A stretch of 9,739 bases of DNA from Planctomycetia bacterium (lineage in GTDB: Bacteria > Planctomycetota > Planctomycetia > Pirellulales > UBA1268). Each line of letters begins with the position of its first letter. The stretch's first letter is position 1. A program made the translations under genes and the position numbers. Positions 7,584-9,739 of the stretch are shown one piece after another. The notes under the pieces are model-generated. The model was not told the origin of the DNA. It worked only from the letters and a program-made list of their open reading frames with translations, and searched no databases. The stretch lies in assembly GCA_010027105.1 (NCBI GenBank), contig RGVT01000073.1:1-9739 (forward strand), written 5' to 3'.

Positions 7584-7589
7584 CTCCTC
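7584..7589 (-). promoter_or_regulatory. Ribosome binding site of the giant repeat gene
   Basis: The minus strand reads GAGGAG, a strong Shine-Dalgarno, nine bases before ATG 7574. It fixes that start in preference to starts closer to the LERR motif, and so gives the protein a leader of about 50 residues before the motif. Confidence 0.7.
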
Positions 7590-7706
7590 AGGTAGCGAGT
7601 GCGAAGGATCGGCATGGCGTGCTTAGGGCAAAACTCTCAACGCGGGATCTTGGCCGGTGTTCAGCAAGCAGGCGTTGCGATCGCCCCAATGGGGGGTGCG
7701 ATGAGT

Positions 7707-7735
7707 GGTGTAATTCAGGGATCAACCCGAGTCAA
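7707..7735 (-). promoter_or_regulatory. Candidate promoter of the giant repeat gene
   Basis: On the minus strand TTGACT (7735-7730) is followed after exactly 17 bases by TACACC (7712-7707). The -35 box matches TTGACA at five of six positions and the -10 box matches TATAAT at only three of six. Transcription would begin near 7700, leaving a leader of about 125 bases. Such matches occur by chance, so this is only a candidate. Confidence 0.28.
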
Positions 7736-7863
7736 GCATTCGGTGGCTGCCCTCATCGACCGGTGCTGCCGGCCGCACCGACCATGCCATGGATCCCCGC
7801 ACCAATCGCAACACCGCGGCAAGTGTGAGGATTCCGTGCGAGCCGATCGGTGCTCACCGGTGG

Positions 7864-7892
7864 TTGACCGCCCGACGAGCCGGCACTAGCCT
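7864..7892 (+). promoter_or_regulatory. Candidate promoter of the protease gene
   Basis: TTGACC at 7864-7869 is followed after 17 bases by TAGCCT at 7887-7892. The -35 box matches at five of six positions; the -10 box is poor (three of six). Start of transcription would be near 7899, with a leader of about 87 bases to the ATG at 7986. Confidence 0.28.
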
Positions 7893-7973
7893 CTCGGCCA
7901 ACTTGGCACCACGACGGGGGTCACACCCCAAGTCGGGAATTGTTCGTCCCAGCGCCTCGTTCGTCGCTCGCTT

Positions 7974-7980
7974 GGAGAGG
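7974..7980 (+). promoter_or_regulatory. Ribosome binding site of the protease gene
   Basis: GGAGAGG ends five bases before ATG 7986, a strong Shine-Dalgarno at normal distance. The next in-frame ATG, at 8031, has none, so 7986 is the preferred start. Confidence 0.78.
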
Positions 7981-7985
7981 TCATC

Positions 7986-9739
7986 ATGCGCCCGACGCGC
8001 CGCCGCCATCGGTCAACCGGCTGCATACGGATGTTCGGGCTTGGATCTGAGCCGCTCGAGCCGCGGCGGTTGCTGACGGCGAGCGCGGTGAACGCCGCAC
8101 CGGCGACGCCGATGCCTTGGGACCAACAGCCGGCAATGGCGGTCGCGCCCATCACGGTTGCCTCCGCCAACGATTATCGGATCGACGACCTCCTCGGGGG
8201 ATCGAAGTGGGGCGTCACGAACGTCACATTCAGTTTCTTCAGCGGCGGTGCCTACTACGGCAGCGAGGCGAGCCCCACGCCGGTGAGCGACGCCGTCAAG
8301 GCGAACGTGCGCACGATCCTCGCCACGGTGCTCTCGCCGCTGGTGAACCTGACGTTCACCGAGGTGGCCGACACGGCGACGAATTGGGGCATGATCCGCT
8401 ACCTGTGCTCGACCACACCCGACTACGCGTATGCCTACTACCCCTCGGGTGACGGGATGGGCATCGATGGCGACGTGGTGTTGCGGACGTCGTTCGACGT
8501 CTCGAGTTCCAACTCCAACTCGTTCCGCAACGGGCCTGGCTCGCACGGCTTTCAGACGCTGATCCACGAGACGTGTCACGCGCTGGGGCTCAAACATCCC
8601 GGCGACTACAACGGCGGCGGGACCGGCGATCCGCCGTATCTGCCGCTCGGCGAAGACAACTGGGACAACAGCCTGATGTCCTACAACTTCGCGTGCGGGT
8701 CGGAGCCGGTGACGCCGATGGCCTACGACCTGCTCGCGCTGCAGTATCTCTACGGTCCCAAGGCCAGCACGCGGTCTGGCGACACGATCTACACGTTCAC
8801 CGCGACCGACGTTTACACCGCGAACGACGGCAGTTCCGCAGGCAGCGCGTCGCGCCGCAGCAAAAACCTGCTCTGGGACGGCGGCGGCCTTGACACGCTC
8901 GATCTCTCGGGGCTGCCGGCAGCCGGTTCGGGATACCGGATCGACGTCAATCCGGGCGGCTGGATCACGCCCGTGAGTGCGTACACCACGGCGCGATACG
9001 ACGCGACCACCGGCAGCCCGACGACGTTTTCCTCGAACCGTTCGAGCGGCCAGTATGCCGCCACCGACTACGGCACGAGGATCGCGCTTTCCGGCACGAC
9101 GATCGAGAACGTGATCGTGTCGGGATCGAGCGACACGATCATCGTGAACTCGGCCGCCAACCGGATCTCCGGCTACACGCCGGGAACCCCGACCGGGGCC
9201 GACTCGATCACCGGCTCCGACCAGGCCGACACGCTCGACCTCTCCAAGTTTCTCGATTCGGGCGTCGTGAAGAGCCAGGTCGGAAACGACCTCGTGCTGA
9301 ACCTCGGCGGCTCGACGGGCTCGGTGACGGTGAAGGACTACTACGCCGTCGCGGCTGCGAGCCGGATCGGCATCATCTATGCGACGCCGCCAACGCTCTC
9401 GATCGCGCCGCTGGCGGCCGACAAGACGGAGGGCACGGGGGGCGGCACGACGCCGTTCACGTTCACCGTCACCCGCTCGGGTGGAGTTTCCATCGCGTCG
9501 ACCGTCGAGTGGGCCGTGACGGGCAGCGGCACGAACCAGGCCAGCGCCGCGGATTTCGCCGGGGGAGTGTTCCCGGCGGGCACGGCGTCGTTTGGGATCG
9601 GCGAGACGACGCAGACGATCACGGTCAACGTCGCCGCCGACGCAGTGATCGAGCCCGACGAGGGCTTTACGGTCACGCTTTCGTCTCCGACGAACGCCAC
9701 GCTCGGCTCCCAGGCGTCGGCCACGGGCACGATCCGCAA
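7986..9739 (+). CDS. Secreted serralysin-like zinc metalloprotease with Calx-beta domain (3' partial)
   Basis: An ATG with a strong ribosome site opens a frame with no stop for 584 codons to the window's end. Residues 1-23 are basic (RPTRRRHR), then LEPRRLL (24-30) is a perfect LEPR-type motif of planctomycete exported proteins. Residues about 70-275 form a metzincin catalytic domain of the M10 serralysin type. Zinc ligands are H194, H198 and H204 in HETCHALGLKHPGDY, with E195 as base; the Met-turn is M231 in SLMSYN, and Y233 fits the serralysin switch tyrosine. AYDLLALQYLYGPKASTRSGDTIYTF (parts around 240-265) follows the family closely. Residues about 290-465 recall the serralysin C-terminal beta-roll (DTLDLSG, GADSITGSDQADTLDLSKF pieces), but classic GGxGxDxUx calcium repeats are nearly absent. 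From residue 470 a Calx-beta domain follows, with the hallmark EPDEGFTVTLSSP at 556-568. It probably degrades proteins outside the cell; more domains likely lie beyond the window. Confidence 0.92.
   Translation, partial: MRPTRRRHRSTGCIRMFGLGSEPLEPRRLLTASAVNAAPATPMPWDQQPAMAVAPITVASANDYRIDDLLGGSKWGVTNVTFSFFSGGAYYGSEASPTPVSDAVKANVRTILATVLSPLVNLTFTEVADTATNWGMIRYLCSTTPDYAYAYYPSGDGMGIDGDVVLRTSFDVSSSNSNSFRNGPGSHGFQTLIHETCHALGLKHPGDYNGGGTGDPPYLPLGEDNWDNSLMSYNFACGSEPVTPMAYDLLALQYLYGPKASTRSGDTIYTFTATDVYTANDGSSAGSASRRSKNLLWDGGGLDTLDLSGLPAAGSGYRIDVNPGGWITPVSAYTTARYDATTGSPTTFSSNRSSGQYAATDYGTRIALSGTTIENVIVSGSSDTIIVNSAANRISGYTPGTPTGADSITGSDQADTLDLSKFLDSGVVKSQVGNDLVLNLGGSTGSVTVKDYYAVAAASRIGIIYATPPTLSIAPLAADKTEGTGGGTTPFTFTVTRSGGVSIASTVEWAVTGSGTNQASAADFAGGVFPAGTASFGIGETTQTITVNVAADAVIEPDEGFTVTLSSPTNATLGSQASATGTIR

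Larger units (their letters stand above)
7575..7985. other. Divergent intergenic region, no convincing gene
   Basis: These 411 bases separate the start codons of the giant repeat gene (leftward) and the protease gene (rightward). The open frames across it are short, rich in Arg, Cys, His and Pro and look non-coding. It holds a ribosome site at each end, a weak sigma70-like promoter candidate for each direction, and an inverted repeat CGGTGC / GCACCG at 7761-7766 and 7775-7780 with an 8-base loop, which sits between the two candidate promoters and might be an operator or a chance hairpin. A run of six G at 7691-7696 is also present. No terminator is expected or seen, since both genes point outward. 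Confidence 0.6.

Noticed and set aside
7599..7889. Possible 96-residue gene in the divergent intergenic region
   Set aside because: GTG start without a ribosome site, composition rich in Arg, Cys, His and Pro, no recognisable motif, and it overlaps the expected promoter region.
7886..8597. Minus-strand frames 7886-8170 and 8013-8597
   Set aside because: Both overlap the start of the protease gene, whose LEPR motif, ribosome site and catalytic motif make that strand clearly the coding one.
9377..9739. Minus-strand frame of 120 codons at the right edge
   Set aside because: It is antisense to the Calx-beta domain of the protease, which has a clear family signature.

Overview
The window is GC-rich (about 75% in a hand-counted 60-base stretch at the start, 55-62% in stretches near 7000) and most likely comes from a planctomycete. 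The best clue is that two large, divergently transcribed genes both encode extracellular-type proteins whose N-termini carry the L-E-x-R-x-x-(L/M) signature, perfect as LEPRRLL in one and degenerate as LERRKVM in the other. This signature is typical of big planctomycete surface and secreted proteins. No RNA gene, transposon, CRISPR array or phage module is visible.

Layout from left to right. (1) Bases 1-990, plus strand: the 3' part of a two-cupin protein distantly like gentisate dioxygenases; its start lies outside the window. (2) Bases 987-2024, minus strand: a complete asparaginase of the Rhizobium etli ReAV type (Asparaginase_II family). The two genes are tail to tail and share the palindrome CTAG as their stop codons. 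(3) Bases 2047-7574, minus strand: one giant repetitive surface protein, about 1,840 residues in total, now read as two open frames (4386-7574 and 2047-4389). They meet at a GTGA overlap inside a tandem 285-base coding repeat. Six repeat units are measurable; five have lengths divisible by three (291, 276, 285, 285, 285) and the one holding the break is 251, which is 285 minus 34. That identifies a net loss of 34 bases as the probable cause of the split. (4) Bases 7575-7985: a non-coding divergent promoter region. (5) Bases 7986-9739, plus strand: the N-terminal 584 residues of a secreted serralysin-like zinc protease followed by a Calx-beta domain, open to the window's right edge.

How the genes relate: the giant repeat protein and the protease share an intergenic region and an export-type leader, so they probably use the same secretion route and may act together at the cell surface or outside it. 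The asparaginase lies 22 bases behind the giant gene on the same strand and could be read from the same transcript. The cupin gene only converges on this group. I see no convincing undescribed multi-gene system. The most informative points are the frame break in the repeats, the paired leaders, and some unusual residues in the asparaginase, the cupin protein and the protease.
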